DNA of 64,000 nucleotides from contig OV050031.1 in assembly GCA_920105625.2 (NCBI GenBank), positions 77,013,995 to 77,077,994 on the forward strand, read 5' to 3'. The position numbers and the translations under genes were made by a program. Below, piece by piece: positions 46,193-58,411 of the stretch. The notes beneath the pieces are model-generated. The model was given only the letters and a program-made list of their open reading frames with translations. It searched no databases and was not told the origin of the DNA. This DNA comes from Clusia tigrina (Eukaryota > Arthropoda > Insecta > Diptera > Clusiidae). Numbering within the stretch: position 1 is the first letter of the stretch; every line of letters begins with the position of its first letter.

Positions 46193-48707
46193 AATAGCGC
46201 CATCGACTGAGACGCGTACAGAGACGCTGACAGAGGCTGCGACGCCGACTGAGACGCCGACTGAGGAAGATAGGGGTAGATATAGGCTTAGAGAAGGCAG
46301 CAGAACTCCCTATCGACAGCGGCATCGACTGAGACGCCTACAGAGACCCTGACAGAGGCTGCGACGCCGACTGAGACGCCTACTAAGGCGGATTGGGGTA
46401 GATATAGGCATAGAGAAGGCAGCAGGCCCCCCAATCAACAGCGGCATCGACTGAGACGCGTACAGAGACGCTGACAGAGGCTGCGACACAGACTGAGACG
46501 CCGACTGAGGCAGATAGGGGCAGATATAGGCTTAGAGAAGGCAGCAGACCCCCCCCCCCATTCGACAGTGGCATCGGCTGAGACGCCTACAGAGATGCTG
46601 ACAGAGGCTGCGACGCCGACTGAGACGCCAACTGAGGCAGATAGGGGTAGATAAAGGCATAGAGAAGGCAGCAGACCCCCGAATCGACAGCGGTAGCTAC
46701 TGAGAAGCCTACAGAGACGCTGACAGAGGATGCGACGCCGACTGAGGCAGATAGGGGTAGGTAGAAGCATAGAGAAGGCAGCAGACCCCCAATAGACAGC
46801 GTCAGCTACTGAGACGCCTACAGAGACGCTGACAGAGGCTGCGAGCCGACCGAGACGCCGACTGAGGCGGATAGGGGTAGATATAGGCATAGAGAAGGCA
46901 GCAGAGCCCCCAATCGACAGCGGCAGCGACTGAGACACCTACAGCGACGCCTACTGAGACGCCGACTCAGGCAGATAGGCATAGATGCAAGCATAGACAA
47001 GGCAGCAAACCCACCACTCGACAGCGGCATTGCCTGAGACGCGTACAGATACGCTGACAGTGTCTGCGACGCCGACTGCGACGCCGACTGAGACGCCGAC
47101 TGAGACGCCGACTGAGGCAGATAGGGGTAGATAAAGGCATAGAGAAAGCAGCAGACCCCCCCCCAATCGACAGCGATTGAGACGCCTACAGCGACGCCTA
47201 CAGCGACGCCGACTGAGACGCCGACTGAGGCAGATAGGCGTACATACAGGCATACAGAAGGCAGCAGACCCCCCAATCGACAGCGGCATCGATTGAAACG
47301 CGTACAGAGACGCTGACAGAGGCAGATAGGGGTAGATATAGGTATAGAGAGGGAAGCCGACCCCCCAATCGACAGCGGCATCGACTGAGACGCCTACAGA
47401 TACGCTGACAGAGGCTGCGACGCCGACTGAGGCAGATAGGGGTGTATATAGGCATAGAGAAGGCAGCAGACCCCCAATCCACAGCGGCAGCTACTGAAAC
47501 GCCTACAGAGACGCTGACAGAAGCTGCGACGCTGACTGAGACGCCGACTGAGGCAGATAGGGGTAGATAAAGGCATAGAGAAGGCAGCAGACCCCCCAAA
47601 TCGACATCGGCAGCGACTGAGACGCCTACAGAGACTCTGACAGAGGCTGCGACGCCGACTGAGGCGCCAACTGAGCCAGATAGGGGAAGATAAAGGCATA
47701 GTGAAGGCAGCAGACCCCCCAATCGACAGCGGAAACTACTGAGACGCCTACAGAGACGCTGACAGATGTTGCGACGCTGGCTGAGACGCCGACTGAGGCA
47801 GATAGGGGAAAATATAGGCATGGAGCAGGCAGCAGACCCCCCAATCGACAACGGCAGCGACTGACACGCCTACAGAGACGCTGACTGAGGCTGCGATGCC
47901 AACTGAGACGCCGAGTGAGACAGATAGGGGTAGATATAGGCATAGAGAAGGCAGCAGACCCCCCTATCGACAGCGGCAGCGACTGAGACGCCTACAGAGA
48001 CGCTGACAGAGGCTGCGATGCCGACTGAGACGCCTACAGAGACGCTGACAGAGGCTGCGATGCCGACTGAGACGCCGACTGAGACAGATAGGGGTAGATA
48101 TAAGCATAGAGAAGGCAGCAGACCACCCAAATCGACATCGGCAGCGACTGAGACGCCTACAGAGACTCTGACAGAGGCTGCGACGCCGACTGAGGCGCCA
48201 ACGGAGCCATATAGGGGAAGATAAAGGCATAGTGAAGGCAGCAGACCCGCAATCGACAGCGGAAACTACTGAGACGCCTACAGAGACGCTGACAGAGGCT
48301 GCGACGCCGACTGAGACGCCGACTGAGGCAGATAAGGGTAGATATAGGCATAGAAAAGGCAGCAGACCCCCCAATCGACAGCGGCAGCGACGGAGACGCC
48401 TACAGAGATGCTGACAGAGGCTGTGACGCCGACTGAGACGCCGACTGATTCAGATAGGGGTAGATATAGGCATAGAGCAGGCAGCAGACCCCCCCAATCG
48501 ACAACGGCAGCGACTGAGACGCTTACAGGACGCTGACAGAGGCTGTGACGCCGACTGAGACGCCAACTGAGGCAGATGGGGATAGATATAGGCACAGAGA
48601 AGGCAGCAGACCCCCCAAATCGACAGAGACTGAGAAGCCTACAGCGACGCCGACTGAGGCAGATAGGCGTAGATACAGGCATAGAGAAGGCAGCAGACCC
48701 CCCAATC
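46193..48707. repeat. HOR copy D10, near-complete 21-mer (2,515 bp)
   Basis: Same M1-M2-M4 joint as D8 at an offset of 2,836, then the rest through M22. M10 has gained one 12-base step (GCGACGCCTACAGCGACGCC near 47,192). M6 has GGTAGGTAGAAGC. M21 contains GCTTACAGGACGCTG, a 2-base deletion shared with D11 and with the last M21 before 52,804. Confidence 0.86.
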
Positions 48708-50672
48708 AATAGCGCCATCGACTGAGACGCGTACAGAGACGCTGACAGAGGCTGCGACGCCGACTGAGTAAGATAGGGGTAGATATAGGCTTAGAGAAGG
48801 CAGCAGACCTCCCTATCGACAGCGGCATCGACTGAGACGCCTACAGAAACCCTGACAGAGGCTGCGGCGCCGACTGAGACGCCTACTAAGGCGGATTGGG
48901 GTAGATATAGGCATAGAGAAGGCAGCAGACCCCCCAATCAACAGCGACTGAGACGCCTACAGGGACGCCGATTGAGACGCGACTGAGGCAGATAGGCGTA
49001 GATACAGGCATAGAGAAGGCAGCAGACCCCCCCAAATCGACATCGGCAGCGACTGAGACGCCTACAGAGACTCTGAGAGAGGCTGCGACGCCGACTGAGG
49101 CGCCAACTGAGCCAGATAGGGGAAGATAAAGGCATAGTGAAGGCAGCAGACCCCCCAATCGACAGGGGAAACTACTGAGACGCATACAGAGACGCTGACA
49201 GAGGCTGCGACGCCGACTGAGACGCCGACTGAGGAAGATAGGGGTAGATATATGCTTAGAGAAGGCAGCAGCCCCCCTATCGACAGCGGCAGCGACTGAG
49301 ACGCCTACAGAGACGCTGACAGAGGCTGCGAACCGACCGAGACGCCGAGTGAGACAGATAGGGGTAGATATAGGCATAGAGAAGGCAGCAGACCCCCCTA
49401 TCGACAGCGGCAGCGACTGAGACACCTACAGAGACGCTGACAGAGGCTGCGATGCTGACTGAGACGCCTACAGAGACGCTGACAGAGGCTGCGATGCCGA
49501 CTGAGACGCCGACTGAGACAGATAGGGGTAGATATAAGCATAGAGAAGGCAGCAGACCACCCAAATCGACATCGGCAGCGACTGAGACGCCTACAGAGAC
49601 TCTGACAGAGGCTGCGACGCCGACTGAGGCGCCAACGGAGCCAGATAAGGGAAGATAAAGGCATAGTGAAGGCAGCAGACCCCCCAATCGACAGCGGAAA
49701 CTACTAAAACGCCTACAGAGACGCTGACAGAGGCTGCGACGCCGACTGAGACGCCGACTGAGGCAGATAGGGGAAAATATAGGCATGGAGCAGGCAGCAG
49801 ACCCCCCAATCGACAACGGCAGCGACTGACACGCCTACAGAGACGCTGACAGAGGCTGCGATGCCAACTGAGACGCCGAGTGAGACAGATAGGGGTAGAT
49901 ATAGGCATAGAGAAGGCAGCAGACCCCCCTATCGACAGCGGCAACGACTGAGACGCCTACAGAGACGCTGACAGAGGCTGCGATGCCGACTGAGACGCCT
50001 ACAGAGACGCTGACAGAGGCTGCGATGCCGACTGAGACGCCGACTGAGACAGATAGGGGTAGATATAAGCATAGAGAAGGCAGCAGACCACCCAAATCGA
50101 CATCGGCAGCGACTGAGACGCCTACAGAGACTCTGACAGAGTCTGCGACGCCGACTGAGGCGCCAACGGAGCCATATAGGGGAAGATAAAGGCATAGTGA
50201 AGGCAGCAGACCCGCAATCGACAGCGGAAACTACTGAGACGCCTACAGAGACGCTGACAGAGGCTGCGACGCCGACTGAGACGCCGACTGAGGCAGATAA
50301 GGGTAGATATAGGCATAGAAAAGGCAGCAGACCCCCCAATCGACAGCGGCAGCGACGGAGACGCCTACAGAGATGCTGACAGAGGCTGTGACGCCGACTG
50401 AGACGCCGACTGATTCAGATAGGGGTAGATATAGGCATAGAGCAGGCAGCAGACCCCCCCAATCGACAACGGCAGCGACTGAGACGCTTACAGGACGCTG
50501 ACAGAGGCTGTGACGCCGACTGAGACGCCAACTGAGGCAGATGGGGATAGATATAGGCACAGAGAAGGCAGCAGACCCCCCAAATCGACAGAGACTGAGA
50601 AGCCTACAGCGACGCCGACTGAGGCAGATAGGCGTAGATACAGGCATAGAGAAGGCAGCAGACCCCCCAATC
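48708..50672. repeat. HOR copy D11, deletion derivative (1,965 bp)
   Basis: M1-M3 are followed by M14 (CAAATCGACATCGGCAG near 49,024); M4-M13 are missing. A hybrid GGAAACTACTGAG unit ends like M1 (GGAAGATAGGGG, GATATATGCTTAG). Then comes an M7/M16 chimera at about 49,330 (GCGAACCGACCGAG followed by CGAGTGAGACAGATAGG), then M17, M18, and an M15-to-M22 run. Shares ACCCGCAATCGACAGCGG (50,212) and GCTTACAGGACGCTG with its neighbours. Confidence 0.83.
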
Positions 50673-51456
50673 AATAGCGCCATCGACTGAGACGCGTACA
50701 GAGACGCTGACAGAGGCTGCGACGCCGACTGAGGAAGATAGGGGTAGATATAGGCTTAGAGAAGGCAGCAGACCTCCCTATCGACAGCGGCATCGACTGA
50801 GACGCCTACAGAAACCCTGACAGAGGCTGCGGCGCCGACTGAGACGCCTACTAAGGCGGATTGGGGTAGATATAGGCATAGAGAAGGCAGCAGACCCCCC
50901 AATCAACAGCGACTGAGACGCCTACGGGGACGCCGATTGAGACGCGACTGAGGCAGATAGGCGTAGATACAGGCATAGAGAAGGCAGCAGACCCCCCCAA
51001 ATCGACATCGGCAGCGACTGAGACGCCTACAGAGACTCTGACAGAGGCTGCGACGCCGACTGAGGCGCCAACTGAGCCAGATAGGGGAAGATAAAGGCAT
51101 AGTGAAGGCAGCAGACCCCCCAATCGACAGGGGAAACTACTGAGACGCCTACAGAGACGCTGACAGAGGCTGCGACGCCGACTGAGACGCCGACTGAGGC
51201 AGATAAGGGTAGATATAGGCATAGAGCAGGCAGCAGACCCCCCAATCGACAACGGCAGCGACTGAGACGCTTACAGAGACGCTGACAGAGGCTGTGACGC
51301 CGACTGAGACGCCAACTGAGGCAGATGGGGATAGATATAGGCACAGAGAAGGCAGCTCACCCCCCAAATCGACAAAAACTGAGAAGCCTACAGCGACGCC
51401 GACTGAGGCAGATAGGCGTAGATACAGGCATAGAGAAGGCAGCAGACCCCCCAATC
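50673..51456. repeat. HOR copy D12, deletion derivative (784 bp)
   Basis: M1-M3, M14, an M19/M20 chimera (GATAAGGGTAGATATAGG followed by CATAGAGCAGG near 51,225), M21 and M22. M21 has GGCAGCTCACCCCCC in place of GGCAGCAGACCCCCC, a private change shared with D14 near 54,552. Confidence 0.82.
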
Positions 51457-52803
51457 AATAGCGCCATCGACTGAGACGCGTACAGAGACGCTGACAGAGG
51501 CTGCGACGCCGACTGAGACGCCGACTGAGGAAGATAGGGGTAGATATATGCTTAGAGAAGGCAGCAGCCCCCCTATCGACAGCGGCAGCGACTGAGACGC
51601 CTACAGAGACGCTGACAGAGGCTGCGAGCCGACCGAGACGCCGAGTGAGACAGATAGGGGTAGATATAGGCATAGAGAAGGCAGCAGACCCCCCTATCGA
51701 CAGCGGCAGCGACTGAGACACCTACAGAGACGCTGACAGAGGCTGCGATGCCGACTGAGGCGCCAACGGAGCCAGATAAGGGAAGATAAAGGCATAGTGA
51801 AGGCAGCAGACCCCCCAATCGACAGCGGAAACTACTAAAACGCCTACAGAGACGCTGACAGAGGCTGCGACGCCGACTGAGACGCCGACTGAGGCAGATA
51901 GGGGAAAATATAGGCATGGAGCAGGCAGCAGACCCCCCAATCGACAACGGCAGCGACTGACACGCCTACAGAGACGCTGACAGAGGCTGCGATGCCAACT
52001 GAGACGCCGAGTGAGACAGATAGGGGTAGATATAGGCATAGAGAAGGCAGCAGACCCCCCTATCGACAGCGGCAGCGACTGAGACGCCTACAGAGACGCT
52101 GACAGAGGCTGCGATGCCGACTGAGACGCCTACAGAGACGCTGACAGAGGCTGCGATGCCGACTGAGACGCCGACTGAGGCAGATAGGGGTAGATATAAG
52201 CATAGAGAAGGCAGCAGACCACCCAAATCGACATCGGCAGCGACTGAGACGCCTACAGAGACTCTGACAGAGGCTGCGACGCCGACTGAGGCGCCAACGG
52301 AGCCATATAGGGGAAGATAAAGGCATAGTGAAGGCAGCAGACCCGCAATCGACAGCGGAAACTACTGAGACGCCTACAGAGACGCTGACAGAGGCTGCGA
52401 CGCCGACTGAGACGCCGACTGAGGCAGATAAGGGTAGATATAGGCATAGAAAAGGCAGCAGACCCCCCAATCGACAGCGGCAGCGACGGAGACGCCTACA
52501 GAGATGCTGACAGAGGCTGTGACGCCGACTGAGACGCCGACTGATTCAGATAGGGGTAGATATAGGCATAGAGCAGGCAGCAGACCCCCCCAATCGACAA
52601 CGGCAGCGACTGAGACGCTTACAGGACGCTGACAGAGGCTGTGACGCCGACTGAGACGCCAACTGAGGCAGATGGGGATAGATATAGGCACAGAGAAGGC
52701 AGCAGACCCCCCAAATCGACAGAGACTGAGAAGCCTACAGCGACGCCGACTGAGGCAGATAGGCGTAGATACAGGCATAGAGAAGGCAGCAGACCCCCCA
52801 ATC
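51457..52803. repeat. HOR copy D13, deletion derivative (1,347 bp)
   Basis: An M1 variant with GATATATGCTTAG; the M7/M16 chimera (GCGAGCCGACCGAGACGCCG followed by AGTGAG near 51,625); an M17-to-M18 joint near 51,750; then a GGAAACTACTAAAACG unit, M15, and M16-M22. From about 51,780 to the end it matches D11 at an offset of 2,131. Confidence 0.82.
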
Positions 52804-54656
52804 AATAGCGCCATCGACTGAGACGCGTACAGAGACGCTGACAGAGGCTGCGACGCCGACTGAGACGCCGACTGAGGAAGATAGGGGTAGATATAGGCTT
52901 AGAGAAGGCAGCAGACCTCCCTATCGACAGCGGCATCGACTGAGACGCCTACAGAAACCCTGACAGAGGCTGCGGCGCCGACTGAGACGCCTACTAAGGC
53001 GGATTGGGGTAGATATAGGCATAGAGAAGGCAGCAGACCCCCCAATCAACAGCGACTGAGACGCCTACAGGGACGCCGATTGAGACGCGACTGAGGCAGA
53101 TAGGCGTAGATACAGGCATAGAGAAGGCAGCAGACCACCAATCGACAGCGGCATCGACTGAGACGCGTACAGAGACGCTGACAGAGGCTGCGACGCCGAC
53201 TGAGGCGCCAACTGAGCCAGATAGGGGAAGATAAAGGCATAGTGAAGGCAGCAGACCCCCCAATCGACAGCGGAAACTACTGAGACGCCTACAGAGACGC
53301 TGACAGAGGATGCGACGCCGACTGAGACGCCGACTGAGGCAGATAGGGGCAGATATAGGCTTAGAGAAGGCAGCAGACCCCCCCCCCCCCCATTCGACAG
53401 TGGCATCGGCTGAGACGCCTACAGAGATGCTGACAGAGGCTGCGACGCCGACTGAGACGCCGACTGAGGCAGATAGGGGTAGATAAAGGCATAGAGAAGG
53501 CAGCAGACCCCCGAATCGACAGCGGCAGCTACTGAGACGCCTACAGAGACGCTGACAGAGGATGCGACGCCGACTGAGGCAGATAGGGGTAGATAGAAGC
53601 ATAGAGAAGGCAGCAGACCCACCTCTCGACAGCGGCATTGCCTGAGACGCGTACAGATACGCTGACAGTGTCTGCGACGCCGACTGCGACTCCGACTGAG
53701 ACGCCGACTGAGACGCCGACTGAGGCAGATAGGGGTAGATAAAGGCATAGAGAAGGCAGCAGACCCCCCCCCCCAATCGACAGCGATTGAGACGCCGACA
53801 GCGACGCCGACTGAGACGCCAACTGAGGCAGATATGCGTACATACAGGCATACAGAAGGCAGCAGACCCCCCAATCGACAGCGGCATCGATTGAAACGCG
53901 TACAGAGACGCTGACAGAGGCAGATAGGGGTAGATATAGGTATAGAGAGGGAAGCCGGCCCCCCCAATCGACAGCGGCATCGACTGAGACGCCTACAGAG
54001 ACGCTGACAGAGGCAGCGACGCCGACTGAGGCAGATAGGGGTGTATATAGGCATAGAGAAGGCAGCAGACCCCCCAATCCACAGCGGCAGCTACTGAAAC
54101 GCCTACAGAGACGCTTACAGAAGCTGCGACGCTGACTGAGACGCCGACTGAGGCAGATAGGGGTAGATAAAGGCATAGAGAAGGCAGCAGACCCCCCCAA
54201 ATCGACATCGGCAGCGACTGAGACGCCTACAGAGACTCTGACAGAGGCTGCGACGCCGACTGCGGCGCCACCTGAGCCAGATAGGGGAAGATAAAGGCAT
54301 AGTGAAGGCAGCAGACCCCCCAATCGACAGCGGAAACTACTGAGACGCCTACAGAGACGCTGACAGAGGCTGCGACGCCGACTGAGACGCCGACTGAGGC
54401 AGATAAGGGTAGATATAGGCATAGAGCAGGCAGCAGACCCCCCAATCGACAACGGCAGCGACTGAGACGCTTACAGAGACGCTGACAGAGGCTGTGACGC
54501 CGACTGAGACGCCAACTGAGGCAGATGGGGATAGATATAGGCACAGAGAAGGCAGCTCACCCCCCAAATCGACAGAAACTGAGAAGCCTACAGCGACGCC
54601 GACTGAGGCAGATAGGCGTAGATACAGGCATAGAGAAGGCAGCAGACCCCCCAATC
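52804..54656. repeat. HOR copy D14, multiply rearranged (1,853 bp)
   Basis: M1-M3, then an M4/M14 fusion (near 53,195), a GGAAACTACTGAG unit that ends like M4 (GGGGCAGATATAGG, C14 at 53,378), M5, M6, and an M6-to-M9 jump at about 53,620 through ACCCACCTCTCGACAGCGG. M9-M14, an M19/M20 chimera, M21 and M22 follow. It is the most mosaic of the mid-length copies. Confidence 0.8.
53378..53391 (+). repeat. C14 homopolymer in an M4-like unit of D14
   Basis: Fourteen C before ATTCGACAGTGGCATCGG. The same M4 position has 12 C at 31,133 and 11 at 40,655, so this site varies among HOR copies. Confidence 0.9.
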
Positions 54657-55640
54657 AATAGCGCCATCGACTGAGACGCGTACAGAGACGCTGACAGAGG
54701 CTGCGACGCCGACTGAGACGCCGACTGAGGAAGATAGGGGTAGATATATGCTTAGAGAAGGCAGCAGACCCCCCTATCGACAGCGGCAGCGACTGAGACG
54801 CCTACAGAGACGCTGACAGAGGCTGCGAGCCGACCGAGACGCCGAGTGAGACAGATAGGGGTAGATATAGGCATAGAGAAGGCAGCAGACCCCCCTATCG
54901 ACAGCGGCAGCGACTGAGACACCTACAGAGACGCTGACAGAGGCTGCGATGCCGACTGAGACGCCTACAGAGACGCTGACAGAGGCTGCGATGCCGACTG
55001 AGACGCCGACTGAGACAGATAGGGGTAGATATAAGCATAGAGAAGGCAGCAGACCACCCAAATCGACATCGGCAGCGACTGAGACGCCTACAGAGACTCT
55101 GACAGAGGCTGCGACGCCGACTGAGGCGCCAACGGAGCCAGATAGGGGAAGATAAAGGCATAGTGAAGGCAGCAGACCCCCCAATCGACAGCGGAAACTA
55201 CTAAAACGCCTACAGAGACGCTGACAGAGGCTGCGACGCCGACTGAGACGCCGACTGAGGCAGATAAGGGTAGATATAGGCATAGAGAAGGCAGCAGACC
55301 CCCCAATCGACAGCGGCAGCGACGGAGACGCCTACAGAGATGCTGACAGAGGCTGTGACGCCAACTGAGACGCCGACTGATTCAGATAGGGGTAGATATA
55401 GGCATAGAGCAGGCAGCAGACCCCCCCAATCGACAACGGCAGCGACTGAGACGCTTACAGAGACGCTGACAGAGGCTGTGACGCCGACTGAGACGCCAAC
55501 TGAGGCAGATGGGGATAGATATAGGCACAGAGAAGGCAGCAGACCCCCCAAATCGACAGAGACTGAGAAGCCTACAGCGACGCCGACTGAGGCAGATAGG
55601 CGTAGATACAGGCATAGAGAAGGCAGCAGACCCCCCAATC
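54657..55640. repeat. HOR copy D15, deletion derivative (984 bp)
   Basis: M1 with GATATATGC, the M7/M16 chimera (near 54,826), M17-M22. It is close to the first third of D13 plus the tail of D3, so a short HOR of about eight monomers has formed and is being propagated. Confidence 0.82.
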
Positions 55641-58411
55641 AATAGCGCCATCGACTGAGACGCGTACAGAGACGCTGACAGAGGCTGCGACGCCGACTGA
55701 GACGCCGACTGAGGAAGATAGGGGTAGATATAGGCTTAGAGAAGGCAGCAGACCTCCCTATCGACAGCGGCATCGACTGAGACGCCTACAGAGACCCTGA
55801 CAGAGGCTACGACGCCGACTGAGACGCCTACTAAGGCGGATTGGGGTAGATATAGGCATAGAGAAGGCAGCAGACCCCCCAATCAACAGTGACTGAGACG
55901 CCTACAGGGACGCCGATTGAGACGCGACTGAGGCAGATAGGCGTAGATACAGGCATAGAGAAGGCAGCAGACCCCCAATCGACAGCGGCATCGACTGAGA
56001 CGCGTACAGAGACGCTGACAGAGGCTGCGACACAGACTGAGACGCCGACTGAGGCAGATAGGGGCAGATATAGGCTTAGAGAAGGCAGCAGACCCCCCCC
56101 CCATTCGACAGTGGCATCGGCTGAGACGCCTACAGATATGCTGATAGAGGCTGCGACGCCGACTGAGACCCCGACTGAGGCAGATAGGGGTAGATAAAGG
56201 CATAGAGAAGGCAGCAGACCCCCGAATCGACAGCGGCAGCTACTGAGACGCCTACAGAGACGCTGACAGAGGATGCGACGCCGACTGAGGCAGATAGGGG
56301 TAGATAGAAGCATAGAGAAGGCAGCAGACCCCCAATAGACAGCGTCAGCGACTGAGACGCCTACAGAGACGCTGACAGAGGCTGCGAGCCGACCGAGACG
56401 CCGACTGAGGCGGATAGGGGTAGATATAGGCATAGAGAAGGCAGCAGAGCCCCCAATCGACAGCGGCAGCGACTGAGACACCTACAGCGACGCCTACTGA
56501 GACGCCGACTGAGGCAGAAAGGCATAGATGCAAGCATGGACAAGGCAGCAAACCCACCACTCGACAGCGGCATTGCCTGAGACGCGTACAGATACGCTGA
56601 CAGTGTCTGCGACGCCGACTGCGACGCCGACTGAGGCGCCGACTGAGACGCCGACTGAGGCAGATAGGGGTAGATAAAGGCATAGAGAAGGCAGCAGACC
56701 CCCCCCCCCAATCGACAGCGATTGAGACACCTACAGCGACGCCGACTGAGACGCCGACTGAGGCAGATAGGCGTACATACAGGCATACAGAAGGCAGCAG
56801 ACCCCCCAATCGACAGCGGCATCGATTGAAACGCGTACAGAGACGCTGACAGAGGCAGATAAGGGTAGATATAGGTATAGAGAGGGAAGCCGACCCCCCC
56901 CCAACCGACAGCGGCATCGACTGAGACGCCTACAGAGACGCTGACAGAGGCTGCGACGCCGACTGAGGCGCCAACTGAGCCAGATAGGGGAAGATAAAGG
57001 CATAGTGAAGGCAGCAGACCCCCCAATCGACAGCGGAAACTACTGAGACGCCTACAGAGACGCTGACAGAGGCTGCGACGCCGACTGAGACGCCGACTGA
57101 GGCAGATAAGGGTAGATATAGGCATATAGAAGGCAGCAGACCCCCCAATCGACAGCGGCAGCGACGGAGACGCCTACAGAGAGGCTGACAGAGGCTGTGA
57201 CGCCGACTGAGACGCCGACTGATTCAGATAGGGGTAGATATAGGCATAGAGCAGGCAGCAGACCCCCCAATCGACAACGGCAGCGACTGAGACGCTTACA
57301 GAGACGCTGACAGAGGCTGTGACGCCGACTGAGACGCCAACTGAGGCAGATGGGGATAGATATAGGCACAGAGAAGGCAGCAGACCCCCCAAATCGACAG
57401 AGACTGAGAAGCCTACAGCGACGCCGACTGAGGCAGATAGGCGTAGATACAGGCATAGAGAAGGCAGCAGACCCCCCAATCGACAACGGCAGCGACTGAG
57501 ACGCCTACAGAGACGCTGACAGAGGCTGCGAGCCGACCGAGACGCCGACTGAGGCGGATAGGGGTAGATATAGGCATAGAGAAGGCAGCAGACCCCCCTA
57601 TCGACAGCGGCAGCGACTGAGACGCCTACAGAGACGCTGACAGTGTCTGCGACGCCGACTGCGACGCCGACTGAGGAAGATAGGGGTAGATAAAGGCATA
57701 GAGAAGGCAGCAGACCCCCGAATCGACAGCGGCAGCGACTGAGACGCCTACAGAGACGCTGACAGAGGCGCCGACGCCAGCTGAGGCAGATAGGGGTAGA
57801 TATAGGCATGGAGCAGGCAGCAGACCCCCCCAATCGACAACGGCAGCGACTGAGACGCCTACAGAGACACTGACAGAGGCTGCGACGCCGACTGAGACGC
57901 CGAATGTGGCAGATAGGGGTAGATATAGGCATAGAGAGGGCAGCAGAGCCCCCAATCGACAGTGGCAGCGACTGAGACGCCTACAGAGACGCTGACAGAG
58001 GCTGCGACGCCGACTGAGACGCCGACTGAGGCAGATAAGGGTAGATATAGGCATAGAGAAGGCAGCAGACCCCCCAATCGACAGCGGCAGCGACGGAGAC
58101 GCCTACAGAGATGCTGACAGAGGCTGTGACGCCGACTGAGACGCCGACTGATTCAGATAGGGGTAGATATAGGTATAGAGCAGGCAGCAGACCCCCCCAA
58201 TCGACAACGGCAGCGACTGAGACGCTTACAGAGACGCTGACAGAGGCTGTGACGCCGACTGAGACGCCAACTGAGGCAGATGGGGATAGATATAGGCACA
58301 GAGAAGGCAGCAGACCCCCCAAATCGACAGAGACTGAGAAGCCTACAGCGACGCCGACTGAGGCAGATAGGCGTAGATACAGGCATAGAGAAGGCAGCAG
58401 ACCCCCCAATT
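55641..58411. repeat. HOR copy D16 with a family C cassette (2,771 bp)
   Basis: M1-M11 are complete, then an M12-to-M14 fusion (near 56,965) and M19-M22. Instead of the next start word, M22 passes at about 57,480 into CAATCGACAACGGCAG and an M7-like unit. Family C monomers follow (GTGTCTGCGACG, GACGCCAGCTGAGG, GACGCCGAATGTGGC, CAATCGACAGTGGC) to about 58,000, then M19-M22. Confidence 0.82.

Noticed and set aside
53390..53412. CENP-B box-like site in ATTCGACAGTGGCATCGG
   Set aside because: Only TTCG matches. The A and CGGG positions of the 17-base box are not in register, so it is not a CENP-B box.
52994..53980. Longest open frame, 328 codons on the - strand, serine/arginine/leucine-rich
   Set aside because: It is satellite read in antisense. 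The frame changes at each monomer because units are not multiples of three, and its length comes from chance indels in the D14 mosaic that skip the usual TAG. It lies across chimeric HOR joints and overlaps equally long frames in other phases.
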